A stretch of 64,000 bases of DNA from Phytoseiulus persimilis (taxonomy: Eukaryota > Arthropoda > Arachnida > Mesostigmata > Phytoseiidae), in the NCBI GenBank assembly GCA_037576195.1, contig CM075101.1, positions 49,848,001 through 49,912,000 on the forward strand. The letters are read 5' to 3'. A program made the translations under genes and the position numbers. Under the pieces are notes generated by a model. The model was given only the letters and a program-made list of their open reading frames with translations, was not told the DNA's origin and ran no database searches. Shown one piece after another: positions 25,000-36,906 of the stretch. Position 1 is the stretch's first letter, and every line of letters starts with the position of its first letter.

Positions 25000-26180
25000 G
25001 ACCCATTAGATATCATTCGGATCCCTGACCGAAGGCCGGAAGTGCCGAGACCCTTTCCAGCCCGTCATGTGATCTGAACTGAGTCTCTTGACTTGTGTCT
25101 TCGAATCGCCACTCGGAGTGGAAATAACCATATTGTCTATCTGCAGAAGACGATCAAGCAACTCAAGGAACCGATTCATTTATACCGGTCAATATTATCC
25201 CGTGCGGCCCCGGGACCCCCTCCCTTGGACAAGGACACCCATTCGCTCGCCTACTTATCGTACTATTCTGTTGACTGCGTTGGATTGTGGTTTCTCGAGG
25301 CAGAGACGATTGACGAATTTCCTTGTCCCTCGGCTAAAGTTTCTCTGCACCTCAAATGCCGCGTGGGAGATCTGCAATGAGAGAATGGAAAGAGGGACAA
25401 AACAATCCCTGCTCAACGTTCGCGGAGCTCGTTGAACTCTGCGATTTTTCTCAAGAGTAAGACAAATGAATTGTCCGTCGGATAATAACTGTTCTCTTCG
25501 GGAGGAATGAGGCTCGCTGAGCAGACGCCACTAGCGGTATCAAGCTCCTGAACTGAGTTTCGGGAGCCTCAAAGCAGTTTGAGCGTTCGAAATATTTGAA
25601 AAGAAATCTCGTTTGAGTGTCCCCGTGTGATGAACGGGCTTCGAGCGGAGACTCCCATGGGACGCTGTGCCGCTTGCACTTGTTGACAGGTCTCCTTTCC
25701 CGGCAGCAACGCTGTAAACATGTGTAGTTTTGAATGTTGTTGACATTGCTGCACTTCGAGGTGGATCGCTGTATAGCGCCGAGTCGTCGTTGGTGGCGGA
25801 AAAAAAAAGTTTGACAAAAAAGTGAACTCCTGGCACACTCAGAACAGAATCATTTGGGCGATCCCGACGCCTGAGTTACAGAAGCTCTGATCCATAAATA
25901 TGTGACGTTTGCTTGTCAGAGATATATCTATCGTCCGATTCGGCAATAGGAATTGAGGAAGAACATCTCGATTTCACCGTTCCAGCATCGAAAGAGGGAA
26001 CTCGACGATGAAGGCGCTGCAGTGCGACGAGGCCATAGTGTCAGTCGGGGGATAAATTATTAATCATTCCTCCGCGGAGACATGCTATTTAGAAATTAGG
26101 TTTTTGCGCTGCCTCTTATCCTCGTTTGAGCGACGTCTGAGCGACCGTGCGACATGCACAGTGAAGGCACCGACCAAGGC
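25000..26180. other. Gene-poor stretch
   Basis: I see no recognisable coding domain, RNA gene or element end. Overlapping short frames occur on both strands around 25.1-25.4 kb and 25.5-25.8 kb with no recognisable motif. Confidence 0.4.
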
Positions 26181-26184
26181 AGCC

Positions 26185-26232
26185 ATGGTATTCAAACTTC
26201 AATTCTACATATTTTACGCCGCTGTTCAGCAT
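26185..26232 (+). CDS. Possible first coding exon encoding a signal peptide
   Basis: An ATG in a favourable context (GCAGCCATGG) opens the 16-codon stretch MVFKLQFYIFYAAVQH, hydrophobic with one basic residue near the start, like the beginning of a secretion signal. It is followed at once by GTACGT, a good splice-donor hexamer, in phase 0. Short first exons that carry most of a signal peptide are common in arthropod secreted-protein genes. No second exon was identified and the same features can arise by chance, so this is a weak candidate. Confidence 0.15.
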
Positions 26233-26239
26233 GTACGTT

Positions 26240-29200
26240 CTTTTTGCCGGGGAGTTGCGCTCGGCTATCTGCATTGTTCAGCGCATACAACAGGTGATTT
26301 CTGGCCTGTTAGTTAATCAGTAATATGGCTCCGGACTTCCCTGGCATCCGAGCCAAAGACTCCTCCCGAGCTCGATTCGCTGCCTGCATAGATGAAACGG
26401 TACCGGTGTCAGTTTTCTCCCGGAAATAACAACAGAAGTCTCCTCCGAACTCGAAACGGGCCACGTGACAAGGCCGCGCACTTTGATCGGATGTTCGACG
26501 GACAGACCTGTGGCGGCTTCGAGGAAGGCTCTCATGAACAAAGCCCCCATTGGCCATTCCTGGCTACACCGCTTGGGCAGATGGCGACTATCAACTCCTG
26601 CATGCTGATACCTGAATGAGTTTCCAATATGAGCACCGAGGCGACCTTTCCGGCGAAGAAAGGGGCTTCCGCGCGGTTACTTCTTCCATGAGAATTATTT
26701 CCCCAGAAGACGCTTTTGCAGATGGCATCGAAGCAGCCGTTCGAACCGGCTTCTGGGACTGTGGAAGTTCCGTGAATCCCGAGCAGACCATGTGGAATCA
26801 TTATTCCAGTTCTTCATGGCGCAATCAGAATGGTTTCCTGCTGCATCGCGGCGCCCCTCGCCCGCGGTTTCGGGATCGGGTTCTCAAAATGATGAGTCTC
26901 ACTCTTTGTGAGTGTAGTAGATGTTAACTCGAAACCACTCCCCGTCCGATTTGGAATCGGACGCTGGATTCCAACCTCGGGAGGACGCCCCCCTCCCCCC
27001 TGGTCGGCGTCTGGAGCGATGACTGGCAGTCAACCACTTCAAATTCGTTATCCAACTCCACAGCGACCCGAGGGGCGAGCCTCTCCAGTCACTCGCGTGC
27101 GTGTGTCCCTTCCCGTATCCCATTGAAATTCTGTGGATTTTCGAATCGCCTTACCGTGCCGGTATCAGAGACTGTGATTTTCTCGAGAGAACTCTTATTA
27201 TATTTCCACAACTCTCGCGGTCTGCTCTAGTTCGAGGCCCACGCGCTCGCAAGAGTGTTCGTCAATAACGCCCGCGCAGACGCTGCCAGTGAAATCGTGC
27301 TACTCGAGCCATGATCGCTGAATGTAATAGAAGCGAATCAAGGTCAGCATGCTTCCCCAGGGTTGGGCGGATACAGTTTCATGTCATGAGCGCCGTATCT
27401 CTCTCGGTCCTGCTTTCGATATTGATTGACGTCTGGGAGATTTTGTGTGTTTTGCTAAAACATCCTGACCGGGGCTCGATCAGATATTCCTCCGCTCACT
27501 TAAGTCAGCACTCAGCAAATAATTACAGGGCCGCGTATGAAACACCCACGGTATCCGCCGGCACCCAACCGGCCAGCCGAATAACTTCAATATCCTGCTT
27601 TCTACGCATCTCGATGCTAGCAGAAGTATTGGAGGAGGTAGCAACTAGAAGAGGAGAATTCAGGCAACGACTCTCGCTCCGACTCCTAAAGTGCAGGTCG
27701 CAGTGGGCCGGCCGAAAGGAAGGTTGGTCGCCGCGCACGCTCAGTGTAATATCTTTCTGAAGTGCTCACCAGAACCCATCAGCGAGGTTTTTACTCCGCG
27801 GGGATAGTTCTTCTGAACATTGAGTCCCGATGCTATGGTCTGACCGCCATTCAAAACCGCCAATTGGGGACTTTCTGGCTTCGTGGCTTGGACACTTTCT
27901 GCAATGGCCGGATGCCCCGGAGATTCCTGTGTTGCTTGCCGTCGGACAGCTCGAGCTCGTCGAGCCGCTTCGGATCCGATCATCGTCCGTGAGTGCGATC
28001 TGGCTCGACGTTCAGAAATGCGTTTGAAGTTCTGTTCCCTCAGCCTGGCGTGGCGTTGAGATGGACGCGTTATTTCCCTGTTCCTGAACAATGACGTCTC
28101 GCCGGGAGTACTTTCGAATCTATCGATCGCAGGCGCACGATCAAACAGGGGAAAGGGGCAATAATATCGAAAACTGCAGCAATCACCAACGGCCAGAGGT
28201 CTGTTGCACCAACTCAGCGGAGAGGTTAACAGACAGAAAGATCCTCGCTTAGCCAGAAGATTGATGATCAGCTTGTAGTGGGGATGACGATGACTATATC
28301 TCGCTCTGGGAGAGACGGAGTGACTTGCATAAGGTGAGATGAGGGCACGCATAGAGCTGGCTGTTTCAATCGTTCTGCGTGACAGGGAAGAACGCACACG
28401 AAAGAACGAAACGTCACGGTGGTCAATGGAAGACCGAAGCTCCTGCTTCTAGACTCATCGAAGCCAACTCAGCTCGGATGAGATCTCTCGGGGTCACTAT
28501 GGAGCGCAGGGAATCAGTTGTCTCGTGAGTTCGGTGCCGCCGTCCTTAAGGATTCAACCCCGCAGTTTGACTGCGGGAGTCCTAACCTTCAACTCAATGA
28601 ACCTGTTCTAAATTACGAGTTCCTTCGACTCACGAACCTGCCGGAATATCAAGTGCACAGATAACGGAAAAACGAACATTCGGTGGCTCATGAGCTCGGC
28701 AAAATCAATTGCTCGGAGACCGTTCCGTCGGCTATGAGGGACATTCTACCGGAGAAGAGCGAAACCTGGCGCGCGGAATATCCTCAAAGCTAGATTGGGA
28801 ACCGGCAGGTGACGTGACACTTGTCTCGCTCCAAGCTGGGAAAACATGCTGCGGCGACGAGATTTTTTTCGCGGACTTTTGGGGATTCGGAAGTTGAATT
28901 ATTAATTCTTTCCCGACGAGGATCTGCTCGCCGATCGTTAGATTAATGGCCGAACGGGCCGAGCCCACATTCACTGAAGCGATACTTCCGAGAAGCTATT
29001 ACTTTGCTCTTCGTAACTCGGACCAACGGCAAGTCGGTATGAGCTGGTTGGGCCGTGGAGTTCTGATCCGTGCGGTCGTTGCGGCCTGTCTCACTACAGT
29101 CCTCGCAGGCATCGGCTCACCAGCAGATCAGGCTCTCAGTCGACTGGTCGTGGCCAGATGAACCAAAAGAGTCCCGCGATTAGCTCTGCGAGTCTCCGGG

Positions 29201-30290
29201 TCACGCTCACCAGTGAGTCAACAAAGAGAGTCGCTTTTTGAACGAATATGCATCTCGCGTCGCGGGAACAGCTCTCATCAGCCGGCTCTTCCATTGATCG
29301 GCAATCTCGGTTGATATCGACCCAACAGTTTCGGGCCTTCTCAGACTCGCTCGGCCACGTCATGGCGCCCCTCCGCATTCGATATCGGATCCGAGAAGAG
29401 AATTGATTTCGGAATTCCGATCTCTCTGGAATCTCAATGATATTCTCCTCAAATAATATCCGACACTCCTCGCGCGTCAGGTATTCTCGGTGTGCTCACA
29501 TCAACAGTCCTCCACTCCGTATTGAATCGATCATCCCTAACAAAAATTCTGAGTTATCAGTCATGGAAGCTTCGCTTCTCGAATTCTAGAAAATGCGCGC
29601 AGGCATCTGTGTTTTCGTCTTCGGTGGACGATTGTCGAGATTTTGACGACGAGGATCTGAAATGCTCAGAGTTTGCTCTCCTGAAACCAGTGATTTGACT
29701 CTTCCAAACGTTGGCGTCTGAACACCTCGAACGCTCGAGCTACTGGCGGCGTTTTTGAGCAGGCCATCCCCGAACCTTGTTTTCAGGCTTTTCATAGTTT
29801 GACAGTGAACAACATGATAGAACGTACAGAGTACACGGGGGCTTGTGTACACAAAATGTATAGATGCAAATTACATTTGAACTCAATCGGAACCCCGGAT
29901 TTATCCTCCAGGGTCGGGACTTCTGGCTCGATAGGTGGTTCTATAGTGAGCAGATTACTGAATATGAGTTCACAAATCTTAAACGAGAGCCACAAAATCG
30001 GGCACTCAATGAGAACTCCGCCGCAAATCGTTCTCTCTCTTCTTTTTCAGCCGATAGCCGAATTGTGAAGCTATGAATCGAGGTTTGAGGTGAGATTCCA
30101 AACCCGATCACAAGCAAAGGGTGGCTCCGATCGATGAAGCGATGTCAATCTTAATGCTCTGGAATGTGGGTTAGCTTTACAGGCAATAGATACCGATCTT
30201 CCGATTTCACTTGTGGCAGGAATCGACGTCATTGTCACGGTCATGAAATTTTATCACACAAGAAGCTCAGATTCACCCCAAGAGTTGAGT
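26240..30290. other. Gene-poor stretch
   Basis: No domain recognised. Several medium frames exist (27311-27760 plus, 149 codons; 27741-28397 minus, 218 codons), but they lack motifs and overlap open frames on the other strand. A compact hairpin, CCCGCAG-TTTGA-CTGCGGG, lies at about 28558-28576. Confidence 0.4.
28558..28576. repeat. Short perfect hairpin
   Basis: CCCGCAG, loop TTTGA, CTGCGGG: a 7-bp perfect stem. AGGA and TCCT flank it at slightly unequal distances and could lengthen the pairing. It is not next to any recognised gene, so no role is assigned. Confidence 0.5.
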
Positions 30291-30299
30291 CTCACTCCC

Positions 30300-31195
30300 C
30301 CGAAGGTGACGGTGTGCACCCGGAATCCCGAAACACCGAAAATCCGGACTACCGAACGCTCCGAGTCCCGAAAACCCGAAAAGCCGTTCCGCCTCATAGT
30401 ATCAGCCGAGGCTTCTCTGCCGAGCTCGGATTCCAGCCATGGATGCGGATTCGATGGCGCTCACTCGCACCGATAGATTCCGGAACGATTCAGATCCCGG
30501 AGCTGTTAGTTTTTCGAATCCAGTTTTCCTCCAGATCATTCCAGAAGAACAGGAATGAGTACTGCACGTTGTCCTCAGTTTTTAGCCAAAAACTACGGTC
30601 ACAGAGTGTGCCCAACTCGACCGTAGCCGAGACTGGACCATTTGAATCGCGAACCAAAGATGCCTTGCCATTGGTTTTGAAAATATTAGCCCGAATATAT
30701 GAAGCGGAATGAAGTTTACTCGCTGGTCGAGGTTGATATTGGACGTGCCAAAAGCTCAAACATTCGAGACTTCCTAGCTCAGATCTTCTGAGCGCAAGGG
30801 CCACGTCTAACGTGAGGGAGCATCGAGGTTCCAAAGATGGGCGACCATCTGACAGAGGTTTGCTTGTCGTGGAACATAGACACTAGGGTGCTAGCCCAGT
30901 TCCAGCTAGCATTATGGGAGGATGTTCGTCAAATTTTCACAACCCGTTGACTGAAATGAAGCTCTGGAACCGCTTCTACCCGTTTGCGAGGAATGAGACA
31001 GGGTCATCCTGTCGAGGAAACACGGAAGAATCAAGAGAAAAAGATATTCCAGGGTGGCCAGGCTCGGCGCTCGACATAGAAGTCTCAGCTGCTCTTCGAC
31101 GAGGGGAGACAACTTTTGGCATTTCGGGTTTTCGGTTTTTAGAGCTTTCGGTATTTCGAGTTTTCGGTATTCCGGGCCCGAACCGAAGGTGACGG
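30300..31195. mobile_element. Inverted arms of CCCGAAAA-type repeats, foldback-like
   Basis: The left arm (about 30319-30392) is a run of imperfect 9-10 bp units such as CCCGAAAACCCGAAAAGCCG and ACCGAAAATCCGG. The right arm (about 31111-31182) carries the complement, for example GGGTTTTCGGTTTTTAGAG and TTTCGAGTTTTCGG. A 13-bp sequence, CCGAAGGTGACGG, lies just outside the left arm (30300-30312) and just outside the right arm (31183-31195) in the same orientation, as a target duplication or element end might. The enclosed 720 bp has no recognisable gene. It may be a foldback element or a low-complexity repeat that duplicated and inverted. Confidence 0.4.
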
Positions 31196-31209
31196 CTCTC
31201 CGACTCCTA

Positions 31210-32280
31210 AAGTTTTTCTCAGACCTTTCGAAGAGCGTCTCCGAATGTATTCTCGGCCCGGGTCCCGAAATGATGATGAGGCGGTCGTCTTTGAACCGTC
31301 CTAGGATCCGGGATCGACACCGGGAACTCCCGTGATCATCCGGAAGCCCTTTCCCAACCATCTTGTATCATCTACTGAGCATGGCCAAGATGATCGTTTT
31401 AACACTCGCAAAAAAGTCTCGGGACCCCATCAAAGTCGATTAGAGCCGGAATAATTCTCCGATTCATGACTTATTAAGGTTTTCCCGAATGATGAGAGGA
31501 GTTATACATGGCCTCCATGGTCGAGGGCATAGAGATGACCCTAGGCAAAATGTTTGACTCGTTCTTCTCACTTTTCCAAGTTTCAAGTCAGACAGACTTC
31601 CTTCTAAAATCGCGGTATCAAGCTCGACTGCTCCCGTAAGGCACCTGTTTTGAGCGGTCAGCAGTATCGCGGGAGAGGAACTCGAGGGAAATCAGGGAAT
31701 TGGATGAAAGTCAGGTCAACACGCGAGGTTCGTTGGTGGGTTCGTTCTGGGACACAAAATCAGTCTGTGGCTCATATCTTGTCGAATGGAATGCACTCAC
31801 GACCGCAGAGAGCTCATCCATTAAAATATGCAGCGACGTGTCACAGAAGCAATTTGTTAAAAAGCTACATGTAGGTCTCGTGGCCCAAATCTATCCCACT
31901 TATTCCTTGATAACGACCTCCCCGACTCTTCCGGCCAAAACTGAGAGACAGATTTGCGGCTCTCGTTTCTCTGATTTCCTCCAGGCGAATGGCTAGGAAT
32001 GACCTCGGATTCAAGAAGCAGGGAGACTGACAGGACTCATCACTTTTGTCCCCCGCTCGTTTCCCCGCGCAGCAGGAATTTCGCCGAGAGCTCAGTGTTT
32101 TTGAAACTTCCGCTTGGCAAGACGTGAGTTTCCGATGCATGACTTGAACCTGTTTCAGGCTGCCGAACAGCGGAGAATGGCACCGCCTCAGTGCCCCTTC
32201 ATTGAGAGTTTGCACTTTTCCCTCTTTTCTTCCCTTGAATAACGAGCGGCAGATGGCCAACACCTGTCGCGGTCCGTTAT
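31210..32280. other. Gene-poor stretch
   Basis: No recognisable feature; the open frames present are short and without motif. Confidence 0.4.
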
Positions 32281-32290
32281 TCCAAGTTCT

Positions 32291-32764
32291 CTACGGCGTA
32301 GAAGCATTATCACAGAATCTTCCCTGGAACGTTTCCTGTGAGTCTGCGACTGTTTTCCCGGCCCTGTCCCGCCGTCGGTCTCGGGCTCCACCGAAGACAC
32401 TTCTCTTCTCTGAGTACACCGCGCAACGTTTCAGATTGAGATCCGAGCCACTGAGGAACTCCTGAGTCTTTTCTGCGTTCCAATTGAGGAACTCCCAAGG
32501 TGTAACTGCGAAGACGGGCGCTACTTGAGCCCTCGAGTCGCTGGAGAGACATCCTTTCTCGAACGCCGATTCTGTTGCATAAATAGTTTCATCGTCCTGA
32601 AAATTGAGGATGAATGTCTTCCCGCGGCCAACTCTAGTGCGCAATCCAGATATGACGAAACCAGATAGGAACGCTCCCTGTTGATATGATCTCCCATTGA
32701 ATGGGACGGGATCTTCCCCTCTCGGGAGAATATTCTCCACGACCCACATTTCCAGCTCCCGCAT
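32291..32764 (-). CDS. Uncharacterised 157-codon open frame, possible exon
   Basis: A minus-strand frame whose composition is less serine- and arginine-heavy than most frames here, with hydrophobic and acidic stretches (GRGKTFILNFQDDETIYATE near the middle; PWEFLNWNAEKTQEF later). I recognise no domain. Shorter frames overlap it, and splice signals were not resolved. It may be an exon of a host gene on the minus strand or chance. Confidence 0.18.
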   Translation of the reverse strand: MRELEMWVVENILPRGEDPVPFNGRSYQQGAFLSGFVISGLRTRVGRGKTFILNFQDDETIYATESAFEKGCLSSDSRAQVAPVFAVTPWEFLNWNAEKTQEFLSGSDLNLKRCAVYSEKRSVFGGARDRRRDRAGKTVADSQETFQGRFCDNASTP

Positions 32765-34228
32765 CGGAAAATACCCGATTACTCGACTTCGGAATGACTA
32801 TCCCAGTTTTCTTCTCCTCTTTTCCTATCTCTATCTCGTGAGGCTGCTGCAGAGCTTTCAATCATTATCTGAACGTCAGAGCGGATCTCACGGATACTAA
32901 ATGCTCAGAGTGGAAAGCGCGGAAACCCCTGGCGTTGGCAGGTCTCCGTGCCTTCGATGAGATCAGGGAGTCGAACATTTCAGTCCAGAGGGCATCGAGG
33001 GACCTTCTCGGATCATTGAAGAGATTTGAGTGAGGGGAGCGCTCCCACGACGTTGCACGTCACGAATGGCCTGTCGAAGCGAGTTTCAAATGTTTCAATG
33101 AAAACGGATTTTTCGCTTTATATTTTAGAGCGTGAGCCGCAATTCTCGTTCATTCCAAAACACTCAATTTGATCGCATTTTTGTTCGCAACCGACTGCTC
33201 CATGGAGCTCAGTCTGATCGCACCGAATAATCCCACATTTTTTCTGTGGGAGCTTGTCTCGGAGAAGGCAGCGCTCATCGAAACTGTTCTGGAACCAGTT
33301 TCAAGCCGGTTCTGGACCAGTTCTCGAACTGACCAGGTTTCAGCGTTTCTTTTCTTCAGGAGAACTTTCAATCTCCGAGCAATCTTCGACACATGGACAG
33401 CGAGCGTTGATGAAACATAGGGAGGAGACCTCATCTCGAGTTTCGGAAAGGAAATCTTTGTGATGAATCATCCGGATTCTGGAAGGAGAAGGGGTAATCA
33501 GTCTATCCGAGGTTGGGCGAGTATGGTGAGTTGGTGAGATTGCTCGACTGAACCGCTCCAGCTTCGCTACTGCGAGTGCTGTGATATGTGAGAATAGTCC
33601 TGAAGAAGCAATCGTTTGTCTCCATGGGCGGTTGCCCGCTGCTGGATTGCAAGTTGGCGCACCGGCTTTTTGAGTTATGCACCGTGCACTTCAGCGTTTA
33701 GCGTCATCACAGTTCCCACAGAGCCGAACAGCCGCCATGACCTTCCTTTGGTGTTTATCTGGTCTAGACAGCCCCTCGGGCGTCCGAGAAGTCTCCAACC
33801 AAGCATGAGAACGATTGCAGTTGTCTAAAAGGATTCTTCGCCCACCGCATGTCACGATACAGGGTAAGCTCTAGATTTGGGCGGGGGAGGAGAGCGAAGG
33901 TCCATAAGTTGCTGTTCTCGCTCAACAGCGAGTTCTTGATATACCGTATTCTCTCTCGTACAAGTGCGATACTTCTATTGTATCAACCCTCTGCGGGGGG
34001 CACTTCCATTCGAGGAAGCCCTCCTCGTTCGTCAGAGAGGGCCCTCCTATTGATTCAACCGTCGTGAGAGGCAGAGACTTTCCTTGGAATCCCATCGATT
34101 CAGCCGAAAAACGAGCTCAGATAGCAGTTTGAGAAGAACTCGGAAGTTCTTCTCAGAAGCTCGCGATCCAGATCAAGTGGATATCCATGAGCGCGGGTGC
34201 GGGGTTCCCTCGCCTTGTCAGCGGTTTT

Positions 34229-35730
34229 TCACCATGAACGATCCATTTTTCGTAAGACTGACGGATTCTCGTTCGCATAGGTCTCTGCGCTGTTTGCGAC
34301 ATTTGAATGCGGGTTTTTGAAGCAGGCCCGCCAGGAAGGATGCACTTCTACGAGAGGTAGCACTTCTCTCGTTTCAATCCCCCTCATGGGTGCACTTATA
34401 CTTGAGGGACGACTGGTATCGGAGGGAGCTCTTATATTAGAGAGGATCCGGTATACAATTTTTTCGGCTTGCTGATTTCCCTCAAGTATGTTGGCGGAGG
34501 ATGCTGGGGGAGGATACACAGAAGAGGTCTGCTGACGCCGCAGGTCGTCCAGAAGGACCGCTTCCCTCGATGACCCTGGAACACTCATTTTCCACCTCCT
34601 CTGATGTTTCCCCCGGGGCTCATTGTATGGATCGACACTGCCCTGCCTGAATTTCCCGAATCATCGACGAACCGTTCTGCCTGTTGTTGAGTCGTGGGCT
34701 GCTGTGGCGGAGACTTCTGCTGCTCAACAGTCACAAAGGTCGAAAAATGAGTTGGCTCTTAATGGGGCCAGTAGGAAATAACTCTGAGAAACTCGGACGT
34801 TCGACCTTTCACGACTTAATTTGAGCGACCACTTCTTTGAATCGTCCGCCCTGTTACGCAACATGCACGAAAAGTTATTTTCATCAGTATCCCGTGGATG
34901 AATTCATCTACGGAGTGACAGGTTCCTGAAACCAGAAAATGAGTTTTCAATTCACAGATATCCTCTATACACAGTGTTACTCTTTGAAGCGGTCTCGCCC
35001 CTAACATTGCATCACGCGTGCGGGTGACATGGTAACGGTGTTCCATCGATTGATGAAACCTGTGAGAACTTTCCTGCAACCTAAACCTTCCCCGGAAGTT
35101 TCCCCTCGCCAGCTCGCCCCTCCAACTCGCAAAATTGAGCCTCGACCACGCGGAAGCAGTCTCAAAACGGGATGTACTCTCTAACACCGGAAGAGACGAG
35201 AAGAAGACTGTCGTTCCCAGACGTTCTTCGCGATCCACGAAAACTAAACCAACTCGGCGAATAAGGACGTGCCTGTTAATATGCCATTTTTGATCATAAT
35301 CATTGAGAAATGAACTGGGAATACTCGCGAGTCGTGATGAAAGTACGGACAACGTCCTCAGTATGAGCCTGGAATCCTCGCCGAGAAGGATTTCCTCTCT
35401 AGCGATCATCGTCGACGCCTCATCTTGGGAGGGGGACGCTGATGATGATTTCCCGAGGTTATCACCTGAATGAGGCCAAAATATCGGGGAGCGGGGAACT
35501 CTAATGGTGCCTCCCCTCTGACTCGGTATGCCACGGGTAGAGTCGTTCGGATGGATCTTGTTGCTTGCGTTGAGCAACACGCCCGTTGAATCAAGGCTAT
35601 GGGGTTGCCCTCTTGCTGTCACCCTCCCCCCTCCCGTTAACGCTCTCTCGCAATCGTCATCTACTTCATACCTGCTAGTCATATTTCTCATTTCCAGTGC
35701 AACTGGCTGCCGGCGGTCGGCCTCCCCGTC
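34229..35730 (-). CDS. Candidate multi-exon host gene, low-complexity protein
   Basis: Three open segments follow each other on the minus strand. The first, about 35728 to 34816, is 291 codons from its first ATG at 35691 and extends about 12 residues upstream; it is hydrophilic (SRYEVDDDCERALTGGG, SSSASPSQDEAS). The second, about 34760 to 34577, encodes a Q/P-rich stretch (VEQQKSPPQQPTTQQQAERF) after a possible acceptor (CCCCATTAAG). The third, 34588 to 34229, encodes SVPGSSREAVLLDDLRRQQ and SSVYPPPASSANILEGNQQA and is one base out of phase with the second. The disordered, Q/P/S-rich character resembles nuclear regulatory proteins, but no domain is recognised. Exon limits are guesses; a small intron, a frameshift or coincidence could explain the phase change. 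It could equally be a decayed gene. Confidence 0.2.
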
Positions 35731-36906
35731 GACGGATCATTTCTGAATGTAACTCGATGGAAACTCATTTCTCTGACACGGTCCCGTTGCCCCGCTGAGT
35801 CGACCTTGATTCGAGGCAGACCAATGACTGGGCTCACAGCAGTTCTGATCGTCCCTCCGAGAACAGCAAGTGGGGGAACATACGTATCTGTTGTGGACCT
35901 ACAGCTTGTCGCGGATCGTATTTGTTAGCTAACAGGCGTTTCATAACATCGTTTCTGATTTGTTGGAGAGCGTGGTGAAGATGAGGGCTCTGGCGGATCG
36001 GCCGGCGCGAGCTTGAATGCTGAGCCGAACGTTCGCGGTGGAATTATCGGAACATCCACGTGAACCCCAATGAATACTCCGGCAAACGACATGAGGTCGT
36101 CGTTGAGAAGTTTCCTATCCACATAGATAACATAAAGCTCCAACTCGATCGAGCGGTCAAGACTAGCTCATCGTGAAATCGGAGATCAGGTGGGTCTTTG
36201 ACGGCCTGGAGACGTCAGATAGGATTTGCGGAATGTTTCCGTCTCTTATCGAGGATCCAGGACGAAAGGACCGTGGTTCGAAACCTAGGTTGACTCAGGG
36301 AGAATAAACTCCGGAAACCTTCGAATACGTCCTTTTTGTTGGCGGCTCTGAAATATTCATACAAGACCCGAGCACCTCAGGTCATCAGAGGGCATGGTAA
36401 TCGTGCTCAAGGAGAACGTCAGCGCAGTAGAAAAATTCCCAACTTCTCGATTAACCCCCGTCGCGTCGGAGAATCTGAACGATTCGCGAAGTCGCCGGCT
36501 TGAAACCGCAGCAAGCTTCCTAATGGATTCCGAGACGACTCTCGGAGCTTCCAAGCAATCTCTCCCTCCTCCTTCGAATGATGGAACGCGTAGTGAGTGT
36601 AGCTTCACGAGAAATCGTCATCCGGCAGGGGGCTGGTCGTTTCAGTGGACTGCTTCAATCATCTCTCTATCGTGCGGATTGCGCTAGACAGCTCGCGACG
36701 AGATCTGGCTCTGTTTGGTGGATCTGTGATCCCGTCATGCTCTCCGCCACTTCATCATCTACGAAGAGGGTGGCTACGTGGATGAGCAGACTTTCCTGTA
36801 TTCGACGAAACAGCATTCCGAGGTTCAAACGTGAAGGGAAGTCCGGATGTTGAGAGTGAAACTGTATTCTGAATATTCTCTGCGATGACTACGAGTTGAC
36901 ACGTGT

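Noticed and set aside
27741-28397. 218-codon minus-strand frame
   Set aside because: No motif, Ser/Arg-rich composition, and overlapping frames open on the plus strand. Indistinguishable from chance.
28549-28590. Hairpin followed by CTAA as a Helitron 3' end
   Set aside because: Only four bases separate hairpin and CTAA, the next base is C rather than T, and no Helitron gene lies upstream.
36270-36290. GGTTCGAAACC as a tRNA B box
   Set aside because: The flanking bases do not form a T stem of five pairs or a matching acceptor and anticodon arm, so there is no tRNA.
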